NCBI GenBank assembly: GCA_964619955.1
Contig: CAZUJF010000025.1
Span: 1 to 64,000, forward strand
Length of the DNA stretch: 64,000 nt
DNA from: JACQFK01 sp964619955
GTDB lineage: Bacteria; Planctomycetota; MHYJ01; JACPRB01
Reading direction: 5' to 3'
Part shown: positions 26,798 to 34,092 of the stretch, in pieces
How the letters are laid out: each line of letters begins with the position of its first letter
Position numbering within the stretch: the first letter of the stretch is position 1
The notes under the pieces: generated by a model
The model's input: only the letters and a program-made list of their open reading frames with translations
The model's database searches: none
What the model was told of the DNA's origin: nothing
Made by a program: the position numbers and the translations under genes

Positions 26798-28168
26798 TCA
26801 TTTCACCGAATCCAGGCGCCCGCCGATGAGCCGCTCCACGTCCACCACGGCCTTGTGGTAATCCGTGGCCGCCCGCAAAGCCTGGAGGCGGGCCTCGGAA
26901 AGCGTCCGCTGGGAATCCAGCACGTCCAGAATTCCGAAGCGTCCCAGGCGGTAGCCCTCGCTGACGGCGTCGAAGGCGCTCTGCGCGCCGGGGAGCACGG
27001 TCTCGCGGAGCGCGGCCAGCTCCGCATGGGCCGCGGCCAGCACCCGGTAGGACTCCGCCAGGGCGGTTCCCAGCCGCAGTTCCGCCCCGCGGCGCTCCTC
27101 CTCCGAGCGGGCGACGTGCGTGCGCGCCTCCCGGATGCCCCCCTGATTGCGGTCGAAAACGGGCAGCGGGAGCGAGAAGCCGACGAGAAAAGTGTCGACG
27201 TCGTCCCCCGACGGCGAATAGCGCCGGTAGCCGGCGCCGAGCGTGAGATCCGGCACGGCCCTGGCCTCGGCCAGCTCCACCGCCGCCCGGCGCAACGCCG
27301 TTTCCGAGGCCCAGAGGGCGAGCTCGGGGTTCTTCGAGAGGAGCCCGAGCAGCTGCTCGAAGGAGGGGACGGGAGCCACGGCGTCCAGATCGCCCGAGGC
27401 GCTCTTGAATCGCGGGGTCACGTTTCCCCAGGTCGCCGACAGCGTCTTGCGGGACGCCTCGAGGTCCCGCTTGAGCCGCTCGAGGGCGATGCGCGCGCCG
27501 TGGAACGCGACGCCCGCGCGGGTTTCCTCGACCGGCGAGGCCTGGCCGGCCTTCACTTTCTCGACGACCGCCTCCCGGCTCTGCCCGGCCAGGCGCAGCG
27601 TCTCCTCCGCCAGCGACACGCGGCGCTGGACGCTCAGGACCTCGATGAACCTGAGGGAGACGCGGCTGAGGAGGTCCATGCGCCGGATTTCGTAGTCCCA
27701 GCCGGCGACGTCCCGTTCGAACGAGGCGACGCGCAACCGCGCGGACCGCTTCCCGCCCAGCTCCACCAGCTGGCCGAGCTGGATCGTCGTTTCGAGGCCG
27801 CCCGTGATGTCGTCCCGATGGGTCCCCAGATTCTCGACGGAGACGGCGGCGGAAGGATTCGGCAGCAGGCCGGCCTGGACGATTCTCGCCTCGCGCGCGC
27901 GGACCTCCCAGCCGAAGGCGGCGAGGTCCGGGCTTTGGAGGAGCGTCAGGGCCACGGCCTGCCCGAGCGACAGCTCGCCCTCAGGCTCCTTCGGAAGCTC
28001 CCCCTCCCTGCCCCGGGGCTCCCCCTCCGCCGGCGGCGTGAACGCCGGGATGTCCCTGCCCAGCGGCCCCGCCTCGGGCCACGGACTTTCCGCGGGACCG
28101 GAGGCGCAGCCGCCCAGCAAGCAACCCAGCAGCCCCAGGAAGAACAGCGGCTTCAACGAAACAAACAT
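26798..28168 (-). CDS. czcC: TolC-family outer-membrane efflux factor (CzcC-type)
   Basis: Outer-membrane lipoprotein of 456 residues of the TolC/CzcC family. The signal ends in the lipobox LLGGC (about residue 22). Two repeats of the TolC fold are visible: LGQAVALTLLQSPDLAAFGWEVRAREARIVQAG with PNPSAAVSVENLG in the first half, and ELALWASETALRRAAVELAEARAVPDLTLGAGYR in the second, ending RFGILDVLDSQRTLSEARLQAL. The long alternating helices form the periplasmic tunnel. I start at the ATG at 28168, which has GGAGG 7 bases upstream; an open frame further upstream encodes an Arg-rich stretch and is rejected. The czcB gene follows within about 20 bases. Confidence 0.88.
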   Translation of the reverse strand: MFVSLKPLFFLGLLGCLLGGCASGPAESPWPEAGPLGRDIPAFTPPAEGEPRGREGELPKEPEGELSLGQAVALTLLQSPDLAAFGWEVRAREARIVQAGLLPNPSAAVSVENLGTHRDDITGGLETTIQLGQLVELGGKRSARLRVASFERDVAGWDYEIRRMDLLSRVSLRFIEVLSVQRRVSLAEETLRLAGQSREAVVEKVKAGQASPVEETRAGVAFHGARIALERLKRDLEASRKTLSATWGNVTPRFKSASGDLDAVAPVPSFEQLLGLLSKNPELALWASETALRRAAVELAEARAVPDLTLGAGYRRYSPSGDDVDTFLVGFSLPLPVFDRNQGGIREARTHVARSEEERRGAELRLGTALAESYRVLAAAHAELAALRETVLPGAQSAFDAVSEGYRLGRFGILDVLDSQRTLSEARLQALRAATDYHKAVVDVERLIGGRLDSVK

Positions 28169-28197
28169 CGGCAGCCTCCGCGGATATAAACGGACTC

Positions 28198-28213
28198 GGA
28201 CCCGGATCGGACG
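28198..28213. repeat. 16-bp direct repeat, copy 2 (upstream of czcC)
   Basis: Second exact copy of GGACCCGGATCGGACG, 30-45 bases upstream of the czcC start in the 117-base gap after the His-rich gene. Confidence 0.5.
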
Positions 28214-28285
28214 ACAGGAGGGAGGACGCGCGACGGCGAACACGCCCAGGACGGATCCCGGGCGGCCGGAGAGGAGGTCGCGGTC

Positions 28286-28690
28286 CTACAGCGAGGCGGG
28301 AGGGGCGCGGGATCTGGAACTGCGGAGTCCTTCGAAGGAGGCGGGAGCGGATATCTCGACCGGCCTCCGACGCTCGCCCCGGGCCGGAACCGCTGCGACC
28401 GGATTCTCGCAGGGCGGGGACGCGGCGAGCACGACGTCCGCCGGAGTTTCGGACCTGGTAATCAAGACGTCCGGATGGTGGTCGATCGCCGCGTGCGGCT
28501 CATGCGACGAATCATGGTGATCCGGATCGTGATCGGCGTCGTGTTCCGTCAGGACGGCCGCCGGGGGCGTCTCCAGGCCGTGCTGGTGGATCTCCGTGAG
28601 CAGATGCAGCGGGATGCAGATCGTCGAGGCGGCAAACAGGAACACCACGGCCGCCGCCGTCCGCCGCAGGATCATCAAGCGACTCTTCAT
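28286..28690 (-). CDS. Small His/Asp-rich exported protein heading the metal-efflux operon
   Basis: Protein of 134 residues with one hydrophobic segment (about 10-30, AAAVVFLFAASTICIPLHLL) that should export or anchor it, then a dense metal-binding-like stretch (about 33-72) with HQHG, EHDADHDPDHHD, SHEPHAAIDHHPD. The C-terminal part is low in structure and Arg-rich. Small His-rich periplasmic proteins often accompany czc/cus-type efflux genes and are thought to bind the exported metal or sense it; here the position as first gene of the unit supports that. No domain family is recognised. The region just upstream contains a run of nine G on the coding strand, between weak promoter-like hexamers. 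Confidence 0.65.
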   Translation of the reverse strand: MKSRLMILRRTAAAVVFLFAASTICIPLHLLTEIHQHGLETPPAAVLTEHDADHDPDHHDSSHEPHAAIDHHPDVLITRSETPADVVLAASPPCENPVAAVPARGERRRPVEISAPASFEGLRSSRSRAPPASL

Positions 28691-28706
28691 TCCCGTTCGG
28701 ACGATG

Positions 28707-29051
28707 CTATACCCCTTCCCCCCCCCAAGTCCAGCCGGAACTCAACGGTAAAGGCGCTCCTCGCGGGGGAGGTCGTCGACGCGCCAGCCGCCCGGGAAAA
28801 CGCGGAAAGGCGGCGAAGGCGGCCTCCTTCTCCACCGGCTCCAGGGCCGTCAGGTCGACGTCCTCCGAGTACCGGTAGCTCTCGAAGCGACACAACCTGA
28901 GGGCCGTTCCTCCCTTGAAGGCCAGCTGATCATGAAGCGCCGTCCTGGAAAGGCCTGCCATGAGCCAGTGAATGGCATAGTCCTTTTCTACGGTCTTCTC
29001 GGGCACTCGATCCCGTGTGGCGGCCTTGGAGAGATCGCGTCGTGGAATCAT
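28707..29051 (-). CDS. AbiEii-type nucleotidyltransferase toxin, truncated
   Basis: A 114-residue frame whose first 65-70 residues match the N-terminus of AbiEii toxins: EKDYAIHWLMAGL, then FKGGTALRLCRFESYRYSEDVDLTAL, where GG-T-A-L and S-E-D-x-D are the nucleotidyltransferase motifs. After about residue 72 the sequence becomes Pro/Arg-rich low complexity with no match to the family, and the normal protein is more than twice as long. It is probably a decayed toxin that would not be active; another frame continues briefly (ending near 28742) without restoring the family. It overlaps the AbiEi start-side partner by one base, as expected for the pair. A run of nine G lies near its 3' end. Confidence 0.6.
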   Translation of the reverse strand: MIPRRDLSKAATRDRVPEKTVEKDYAIHWLMAGLSRTALHDQLAFKGGTALRLCRFESYRYSEDVDLTALEPVEKEAAFAAFPRFPGRLARRRPPPRGAPLPLSSGWTWGGEGV

Positions 29052-29863
29052 CAGGTCCTCGTGGCGGCCAGGAGTTCATCCGGGCTCACGTTCAATCGGA
29101 GACGCCAGCGCGGGTCGTAGGGCCCTTCGGCCGGCAGAATAGGATCGAGAAGACTGTACGAGGGACTGCGGGCCCCGACCCCCTGGATCGCTTCGCGCGT
29201 CTGCTCGGGACCGAGTTTGTAGACGTCGAGGAGGTAGCCGATCCTCTTGGCCACGACGAACTTCCCGAACCGCTTCACATACTCGAGGAGGCGGTTGAAG
29301 TCGAGCTTCTCCCGCGACATCCACAGGGCCCGGCCCAGTTCCAGGATGCCTCCACAGAGATCGGGCCGGAAGCAGCCGTCCAGGAGCGTGCGCTCGAGAT
29401 CGCTGAGGGGAGCCCGATCGGTGGACGTCACCCATTCCTCCCGGAAGCCCCAGAGGCGCGCATCAGGAACCACGACGAATTCGATGCGTGTGGGACCGAT
29501 CTCGCGGGAGCGTTTGGCCTTTCCGACCGTGACGTGCACAATTCGGGACGGCTGAACCAGCAGGTTGTGAAAGGCCAGCGCCCCCAAGTGGGAGATGAAA
29601 TGAGGTTCGGGGCCCGCCAAGGCGCTGCCGACCAGGAACGCATTCCCATACTCTTGTTCTTTTCCGAAGGGAACGACGGCGAAAAGCCCCCGGCGAAGAC
29701 GGGTCAAGATGCCGCGCCGGGCCAGCTGCCCGAGAAAAACCGCGGCCTGATGACGGTTCGAATGAGTCACTCCGACGGCATCATCTACCGTGATCAGCGT
29801 CTTGTTTTTCACCGCCAAGGCCTCCAGGAAGGAGGCCGCCGTAGCCCTCAGGGTCTTCAGCAT
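29051..29863 (-). CDS. AbiEi-type antitoxin/transcriptional regulator
   Basis: Protein of 270 residues of the AbiEi antitoxin class. The N-terminal winged helix-turn-helix (about 20-65) reads LITVDDAVGVTHSNRHQAAVFLGQLARRGILTRLRRGLFAVVPF, then the characteristic SHLGALAFHNL and HVTVGKAKRSREIGPTRIEFVVVP, RAPLSDLERTLLDGCFRPDLCGGI, and the C-terminal effector-like part. AbiEi proteins neutralise AbiEii and repress their own operon. Here the partner toxin is truncated, so this may be an orphan antitoxin. The gene seems to be read from a leaderless mRNA: a good sigma-70 promoter ends only seven bases before the ATG. The intergenic DNA upstream is distinctly AT-rich compared with the rest of the window. 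Confidence 0.8.
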   Translation of the reverse strand: MLKTLRATAASFLEALAVKNKTLITVDDAVGVTHSNRHQAAVFLGQLARRGILTRLRRGLFAVVPFGKEQEYGNAFLVGSALAGPEPHFISHLGALAFHNLLVQPSRIVHVTVGKAKRSREIGPTRIEFVVVPDARLWGFREEWVTSTDRAPLSDLERTLLDGCFRPDLCGGILELGRALWMSREKLDFNRLLEYVKRFGKFVVAKRIGYLLDVYKLGPEQTREAIQGVGARSPSYSLLDPILPAEGPYDPRWRLRLNVSPDELLAATRT

Positions 29864-29898
29864 GAAGTATATTATCTATCACGTTGTACTTCTGTCAA
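29864..29898 (-). promoter_or_regulatory. Sigma-70 promoter and inverted-repeat operator of the AbiE unit
   Basis: On the minus strand there is a perfect -35 box TTGACA (29893-29898), a 16-base spacer and a -10 box GATAAT (29871-29876). The distance from the -10 box to the ATG at 29863 is seven bases, so transcription would begin at or next to the start codon. A perfect 6-bp inverted pair, GAAGTA at 29864-29869 and TACTTC at 29887-29892, encloses the -10 region and is a natural operator for AbiEi autorepression. Confidence 0.6.
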
Positions 29899-29984
29899 GA
29901 ATACTAAGCACTATATAAATAGATTACAAATCGACAGCACGGGCCGGTTCGCCAGAGCGCAGGCTTCGTCACAAATGCTGGCGT

Positions 29985-30404
29985 TCAGGGCGTCAAACAA
30001 GATCCTGAACCCGACGAACCCGCCCATGCCATCGTGCTCGGCAAGAAGACCTCGTCGGTGAGGAAGGCCTTCAAGCCCACGAGCGCCTCGCCCGTCGAGG
30101 TCTGGGAGACAAGGTTCGGATTCCACAGCGTCTCGAGGATGGCCGGATTGCCCTTGAGCCCCAGGCGGCAGAACTTGCCCAGCTCGTGAAGGGTGAGGTC
30201 CGGACCGTTCCCGGCATGCGTCTCGGGCCCGAAGCCGTCGATCGACAGGAACTCCGCCAGCGGCGGAACGAAGACGCCGACGAAATCATCATCGCTGCCT
30301 TCGACGTCGATGCCATAGGCTTTGCTCCCCGACTGGACGAGCAGGCAAAGGCTGAGGTTCCGGCTGCCGAGCGAATCCAGGACGTTCACGGGAACCTGAA
30401 TCAT
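29985..30404 (-). CDS. Truncated nucleotidyltransferase-domain protein
   Basis: A 139-residue frame starting MIQVPVNVLDSLGSRNLSL and carrying a pol-beta-type nucleotidyltransferase N-terminus: GSKAYGIDVEGSDDDFVGVFVPP gives the G-S-x2-Y-G and S-D-x-D catalytic pattern, followed by HELGKFCRLGLKGNPAILETLWNP, typical of the RlaP-like predicted nucleotidyltransferases. Complete members are about twice this size; here the match stops near residue 120 and the tail (AWAGSSGSGSCLTP) is out of character, so the gene is probably a remnant. It lies just beyond the 3' end of the tRNA gene and beside the decayed AbiE pair, in keeping with a degraded mobile island. Confidence 0.6.
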   Translation of the reverse strand: MIQVPVNVLDSLGSRNLSLCLLVQSGSKAYGIDVEGSDDDFVGVFVPPLAEFLSIDGFGPETHAGNGPDLTLHELGKFCRLGLKGNPAILETLWNPNLVSQTSTGEALVGLKAFLTDEVFLPSTMAWAGSSGSGSCLTP

Positions 30405-30435
30405 TCCGCTTGGCCCCGTCGCCGACGATTCAAAG

Positions 30436-30509
30436 TGGGCCCGCCCGGACTCGAACCGGGAACCAAGGGATTATGAGTCCCCTGCTCTGACCAATTGAGC
30501 TACGGGCCC
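30436..30509 (-). tRNA. tRNA with CAT anticodon (Ile2 or elongator Met)
   Basis: Complete 74-nt cloverleaf on the minus strand: acceptor GGGCCCG pairs with CGGGCCC, D-arm GCTC/GAGC, anticodon stem GGGGA/TCCCT with loop CTCATAA, variable TGGTT, T-arm CCCGG-TTCGAGT-CCGGG and discriminator A at 30436. CCA is not encoded. The anticodon CAT and the body recall tRNA-Ile2, whose C34 is changed to lysidine by TilS, more than elongator tRNA-Met, but I cannot settle this. It is not an initiator, as the acceptor begins with a paired G-C. Confidence 0.92.
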
Positions 30510-30517
30510 CTGACAAC

Positions 30518-30547
30518 AAAAAAGCCCCCGGCCTCGCGGCCGGGGGC
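30518..30547 (-). terminator. Intrinsic terminator of the PQQ/ABA-sandwich unit
   Basis: On the minus strand a perfect 10-bp stem (30524-30533 with 30538-30547, loop of four) is followed by six T. It lies 38 bases after the ABA-sandwich stop and just before the tRNA, so it closes the three-gene unit upstream. Confidence 0.85.
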
Positions 30548-30584
30548 GCTTATCCTACCTGATGCGCCGCACTCCCCGCCCGCC

Positions 30585-30983
30585 CTACGTGGAGGGCCCT
30601 ATGGTCCGCAGCGCCGCCTGGCAGATCGCCGCGGACGCCGAATCCGCCCGCTCCTCGATGAAGCCGCCGTCCCGGCTCAGCTTGCAGATCCAGGGCTGCA
30701 CGCCCCCCGCCGGGTTCTTCCCCGAGATGAGCGCGGCGAACGCGCACTCCTTCCGCAGCCGCTCCAGCACCTCCATCGCCGCCTGCAGCGTCGTGCTGTA
30801 GCGCGGCACGATCACCGGCAGCCCGTTGCCGCCCGGCGGCAGGCCCGCGAAGTCGTCCAGCACCTTCTCGCCGAACACGTTCGCGATCCCCTGGAAGCGA
30901 ACGTCCTTCCAGCCCATCAGACGCGACGCCACCTGCGCGTCCAGGTCCCGCACCGGACTCGGCCCCGTCGCCGGAGCGTTCAT
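30585..30983 (-). CDS. Stand-alone phage ABA-sandwich domain protein
   Basis: Cytosolic protein of 132 residues that looks like the ABA-sandwich domain first described in phage proteins: ASRLMGWKDVR at the start, VPRYSTTLQAAMEVLERLRKE in the middle (the YST-x3-A-A-x-E-V pattern) and ERADSASAAICQAALRTIGP at the end (the A-x2-A-I-C-x-A-A-L signature). The function of this domain is unknown. I start at the ATG at 30983, which overlaps the PQQ gene stop by 4 bases (ATGA); an open frame runs much further upstream, but only as an antiparallel artefact of the PQQ gene. The coupling to an exported propeller gene is unexpected for a phage-type domain. No other phage gene is near. Confidence 0.7.
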   Translation of the reverse strand: MNAPATGPSPVRDLDAQVASRLMGWKDVRFQGIANVFGEKVLDDFAGLPPGGNGLPVIVPRYSTTLQAAMEVLERLRKECAFAALISGKNPAGGVQPWICKLSRDGGFIEERADSASAAICQAALRTIGPST

Positions 30984-32209
30984 CGCGGATCCCCTTCGCC
31001 CAGGCACCACAAACTCTTCTGCGTTCTCATGTAAATCCTTCCTCGGGACAGCGCCGGGGAGGCGTAACACTCCTCGCCCAGCTCGTTCCGGGCCACCCGC
31101 TCGAAGACCGGCCCGGCCTTCAGCACGTGCGTCACGCCCTTGTCGTCCGGGAAGTATAACAGGCCGCCCGCCGCCACCGGCGACGCGCTGTGGTGCTCCC
31201 CGAGCTGCTCCTTCCAGAGCCGCTTCCCCGTCTTCGCCTCCAGCGCGCTCGCCTGACCGTTGTCCGAGACCAGATAGAACAGCGACCCCACGGCCAGCGG
31301 CGACGGCACGTACGAGACCCCCTGCGTCTGGCGCCAGAGCTCGTGCGTCTTCGTCACGTTGCCCTCCCCGTCGGGCTTGATCCCGATCAGGAAGTGCTTC
31401 GGAAAGCCGCCCGTCACGAAGAAGACGTCCTCGGTGCAGACGAGACTCGCCACGAACTGCTCCGTCGGGCCGTCGAGGACCCACCACTGCTTCCCCGTCG
31501 ACGGATCGTACGACGCCACGCTCTTGCTCCCGCTCAAGACCAGCTGCGGCTTGCCCGCCGCCTCGAAGATCACGGGCGGGACGTAGGACCGCGTCCGGTT
31601 CGGCCGGTCGATCCGCCAGCGCTCCTCGCCCGTCGCCTGGTCCAGCGCCACGATCCACGCTTCCGCGTCCTGGTCTCCGTTGAAGATGACCAGGTCCTTC
31701 CAGAGCACCGGCGAACTGCAGAACCCGTGCACCGAGAAGAATTTCCCCGGGGTCTTCTCCCAAAGCCGCCTGCCGTCGAGGTCGTAGCAGTAGACCCTGA
31801 AATTCGGCGCGTCCAGGAACGCCACCCAGAGACGTTTGCCGTCCGTCAGCGGCGTCGAACTCGCCCAGCTGTTCAGGCCGTGTTTGCGCTCGATCTCCGA
31901 GACCTGGACCTTCTCGTCCCAGAGCAGCTTCCCCGTCTTCGCGTCGAAGCAGAGCAGCCGCCGCTCCTTCGTCGCCTCAAGGCAGGTCGTCAGAAAGATC
32001 CGGTCACCCCAGATGACCGGCGAGGAATGCCCCGTGCCCGGGACCGGCACCTTCCAGCGCACGTGCTCCGTCGGACTCCAGGTCACGGGGAACTTCGTCT
32101 CGGACGTCGTCCCGTCGCCCTTCGGCCCGCGCCAGCCCGGCCATTCCTGCGCCGCGGCCGGCGCCGCGAGCAGGAGCAGGACCGAGAGCATCCCCGGGAT
32201 CATCTTCAT
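30980..32209 (-). CDS. Exported PQQ-like beta-propeller protein
   Basis: Exported protein of 409 residues (signal peptide ending AAPAAA near residue 20) with the WPGWRGPKGDGT opening that is common in planctomycete propellers. Repeated blades carry the A-x-D-x3-G-x3-W pattern: CFDAKTGKLLWDE, CYDLDGRRLWEK, ALDQATGEERWR, SYDPSTGKQWW and ALEAKTGKRLWKE. These proteins resemble the BamB/quinoprotein fold, but most lack the residues that bind PQQ and act as scaffolds; I see no PQQ-cofactor signature here. The C-terminus RIYMRTQKSLWCLGEG is the usual closing blade. It is 23 bases after the membrane-anchored TPR-like gene and couples to the ABA-sandwich gene. Confidence 0.85.
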   Translation of the reverse strand: MKMIPGMLSVLLLLAAPAAAQEWPGWRGPKGDGTTSETKFPVTWSPTEHVRWKVPVPGTGHSSPVIWGDRIFLTTCLEATKERRLLCFDAKTGKLLWDEKVQVSEIERKHGLNSWASSTPLTDGKRLWVAFLDAPNFRVYCYDLDGRRLWEKTPGKFFSVHGFCSSPVLWKDLVIFNGDQDAEAWIVALDQATGEERWRIDRPNRTRSYVPPVIFEAAGKPQLVLSGSKSVASYDPSTGKQWWVLDGPTEQFVASLVCTEDVFFVTGGFPKHFLIGIKPDGEGNVTKTHELWRQTQGVSYVPSPLAVGSLFYLVSDNGQASALEAKTGKRLWKEQLGEHHSASPVAAGGLLYFPDDKGVTHVLKAGPVFERVARNELGEECYASPALSRGRIYMRTQKSLWCLGEGDPR

Positions 32210-32232
32210 GCCTCTCTATACGGAAGCGGATC

Positions 32233-32721
32233 CTACTTCTTCTCGCCGTCGGACGAAAGCAGCGCACGCCGCCCGTCGCCCGGCGGCAGCGCCTCAAGGA
32301 AGGCCCGGCGCTCCGGGCCCGGAGGCGCGGCCTTCAGCTGCAGCCAGCGGATCTGCAGCCTGTTCCGCTGATCCACGAAGCGGTACAGGGTGTCGTCCGT
32401 GTTGCCGAGTTTCTCGTGGCAGAGCATCATCCGCTCCCAGATCCGCGGCACGTTCGCGTCGTAGACCGCCGAACCCGCGTAGCGCAGTTCGAAATCGCGG
32501 TAGAAATCGAGCGCCGTCTTGATGAAGTCCTTCTCGAAGGCCCGGTCCGCCCCCGTCAGGATCTTCTGCGCGGCGCCCTCCAGGCCCGTCGCGGGCGGGG
32601 GCTCCGGAACGGGGACCGGCTCCGGCCGCCCCTTGGGCTTCAGGATCGCCGCCGTGATCCCGATGGCCGCCAGCAGCGCCACGAGCAGGCAGGTCTGGGA
32701 CTTCGTCAGCGCCGCCGCCAT
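32233..32721 (-). CDS. Membrane-anchored TPR-like small protein
   Basis: Protein of 162 residues with one N-terminal membrane helix (about 9-27, CLLVALLAAIGITAAI), a Pro-rich linker (PEPVPVPEPPP) and a helical C-terminal domain in which DRAFEKDFIKTALDFYRDFELRYAGSAVYDA looks like one or two tetratricopeptide-like hairpins. It would sit in the membrane with the helical part on the outer face, and could serve as an assembly partner for the propeller encoded next. I choose the ATG at 32721, which has GGAGG four bases upstream; a very long open frame continues upstream as an antisense artefact. No family name can be given. Confidence 0.65.
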   Translation of the reverse strand: MAAALTKSQTCLLVALLAAIGITAAILKPKGRPEPVPVPEPPPATGLEGAAQKILTGADRAFEKDFIKTALDFYRDFELRYAGSAVYDANVPRIWERMMLCHEKLGNTDDTLYRFVDQRNRLQIRWLQLKAAPPGPERRAFLEALPPGDGRRALLSSDGEKK

Positions 32722-32826
32722 GCCACCTCCGACGGCGAATTCCCGCGCCGATCCTGAGGCGCGGGGGGTCGCCCGGCGTATATTATACCGACGATACCGA
32801 CCCCGCCTTTGATGGAGATTGGACCC
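32722..32826. promoter_or_regulatory. Divergent promoter region with a minus-strand -10 box
   Basis: A rare AT-rich patch contains TATAAT on the minus strand (32782-32787), about 60 bases upstream of the TPR-like start. No matching -35 box is present, so an activator or another sigma factor may be needed. The plus-strand promoter for the opposite PQQ gene is not evident. Confidence 0.35.
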
Positions 32827-34089
32827 GTGAAACGATTCGCCGTCGCCGCCGCCCTGCTGCTGCTCTGCCTCCCCGGCGCCTCCGCCCAGCAGGCCAAGGG
32901 GAAGGAAAAGGCCCTCGAATGGGGCCAGTTCCGCGGCGTGAATCGCGACGGCCTCTCCCCCGACACGGGCCTGCTCAAGCAATGGCCCGCGGGCGGCCCG
33001 CCCCTCCTCTGGAAGACGACGGGCCTCGGCGCCGGCTACTCCAGCGTCTCGATCTCCACGAAGCAGATCTTCACCATGGGCGACGTGAACGGCGGCTGCC
33101 ACCTCATTTCCTTCAATCTTGAGGACGGCAAACTGCTGTGGTCGGTGAAAATCGGCAACGCCGGCGCCCCCGGCGGCTACGGCGGCCCGCGCTGCACCCC
33201 CGCCACGGACGGCATGTTCGTGTGGGCGCTCAGCCAGTCCGGCGACCTCGTCTGCCATCAGGCGGCCACCGGCAAGCCGGTCTGGAAGAAGAGCATGGAA
33301 GGCGACTTCGGCGGCAAGATGATGTCCGGCTGGGGCTATTCCGAATCCCCCCTGCTCGACGGCAACATGCTCGTGGTGACTCCCGGCGGCGACCGCGGCA
33401 CCGTCGCGGCGCTCAACAAGATGACCGGAGCGCTGGTCTGGCAGAGCGGCGAACTCAAGGACGCCGCCGCGTACAGCTCGCTGCTCCCCATCGACACCGG
33501 CAAGATCCGCCAGTACATCGTGTTCACGGACAAGACCGTCGCCGGGTTCATGTCCACCAACGGCAAACTCCTCTGGAAAATCCCGCGTCCCGGCCAGACC
33601 GCCATCTGCTCCACGCCCGTGTACAGCAAGGACGGCACCCTCTTCGTCAGCTCCGGCTACAACGTCGGCTGCAACGGCTTCAAGCTCACGCTGGCCGGCA
33701 ACGCCTTCAAGATCGAGCAGCTCTACGAAGGCAAACAGATGCGCAACCACCACGGCGGCATGGTGATGGTCGGCGACCACGTCTACGGACTCGATGAAGG
33801 CGCGCTCAAGTGCATCGAGGCCAAGACCGGCAAGGTCGCCTGGGAGAACCGCAACGTCGGCAAGGGCGCCGTGATCTTTGCGGACGGCATGCTCATCGCG
33901 CGCGGCGAGGCCGGCGCCGGCACCGTCTCCCTCGTCGAGGCCAATCCCGCGGCCTACAAGGAACTCAGCAAGTTCGACCAGCCCGACCGCAGCGACAAGA
34001 ACAGCTGGGCCAATCCCGTCGTCTACGGCGGCCGGCTCTATCTGCGGGACGACAACGTCCTCCTCTGCTACAACCTCAAGGCCAAGTAG
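32827..34089 (+). CDS. Exported PQQ-like beta-propeller protein
   Basis: Exported protein of 420 residues with signal peptide VKRFAVAAALLLLCLPGASA. The mature chain opens WGQFRGVNRDGLSPDTGL and has successive propeller blades: SFNLEDGKLLWSV, CHQAATGKPVWKK, ALNKMTGALVWQS, FMSTNGKLLWKI, CIEAKTGKVAWEN. The closing strand is RLYLRDDNVLLCYNL. This is the form with a WPxGGPP-LLWK motif, also seen in the 52574-54280 protein. I start at GTG 32827, which has GGAG 9 bases upstream and gives a clean signal peptide; the ATG at 32812 and TTG at 32809 are in frame but have no binding site. The metallophosphoesterase gene follows after three bases. Confidence 0.85.
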   Translation: MKRFAVAAALLLLCLPGASAQQAKGKEKALEWGQFRGVNRDGLSPDTGLLKQWPAGGPPLLWKTTGLGAGYSSVSISTKQIFTMGDVNGGCHLISFNLEDGKLLWSVKIGNAGAPGGYGGPRCTPATDGMFVWALSQSGDLVCHQAATGKPVWKKSMEGDFGGKMMSGWGYSESPLLDGNMLVVTPGGDRGTVAALNKMTGALVWQSGELKDAAAYSSLLPIDTGKIRQYIVFTDKTVAGFMSTNGKLLWKIPRPGQTAICSTPVYSKDGTLFVSSGYNVGCNGFKLTLAGNAFKIEQLYEGKQMRNHHGGMVMVGDHVYGLDEGALKCIEAKTGKVAWENRNVGKGAVIFADGMLIARGEAGAGTVSLVEANPAAYKELSKFDQPDRSDKNSWANPVVYGGRLYLRDDNVLLCYNLKAK

Positions 34090-34092
34090 CGG

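Noticed and set aside
21102..26861. Open plus-strand frame of more than 1900 codons
   Set aside because: It is antisense to czcA and czcB and runs through the end of the DUF6797 gene; low-complexity Arg/His/Asp composition and no homology.
28687..28893. Frameshifted continuation of the AbiEii toxin in another frame
   Set aside because: The alternative frame ends in low complexity and shows no AbiEii C-terminal features, so truncation is the simpler reading.
29911..30126. Small frame overlapping the truncated nucleotidyltransferase
   Set aside because: No homology or binding site; it reads the remnant in a shifted frame.
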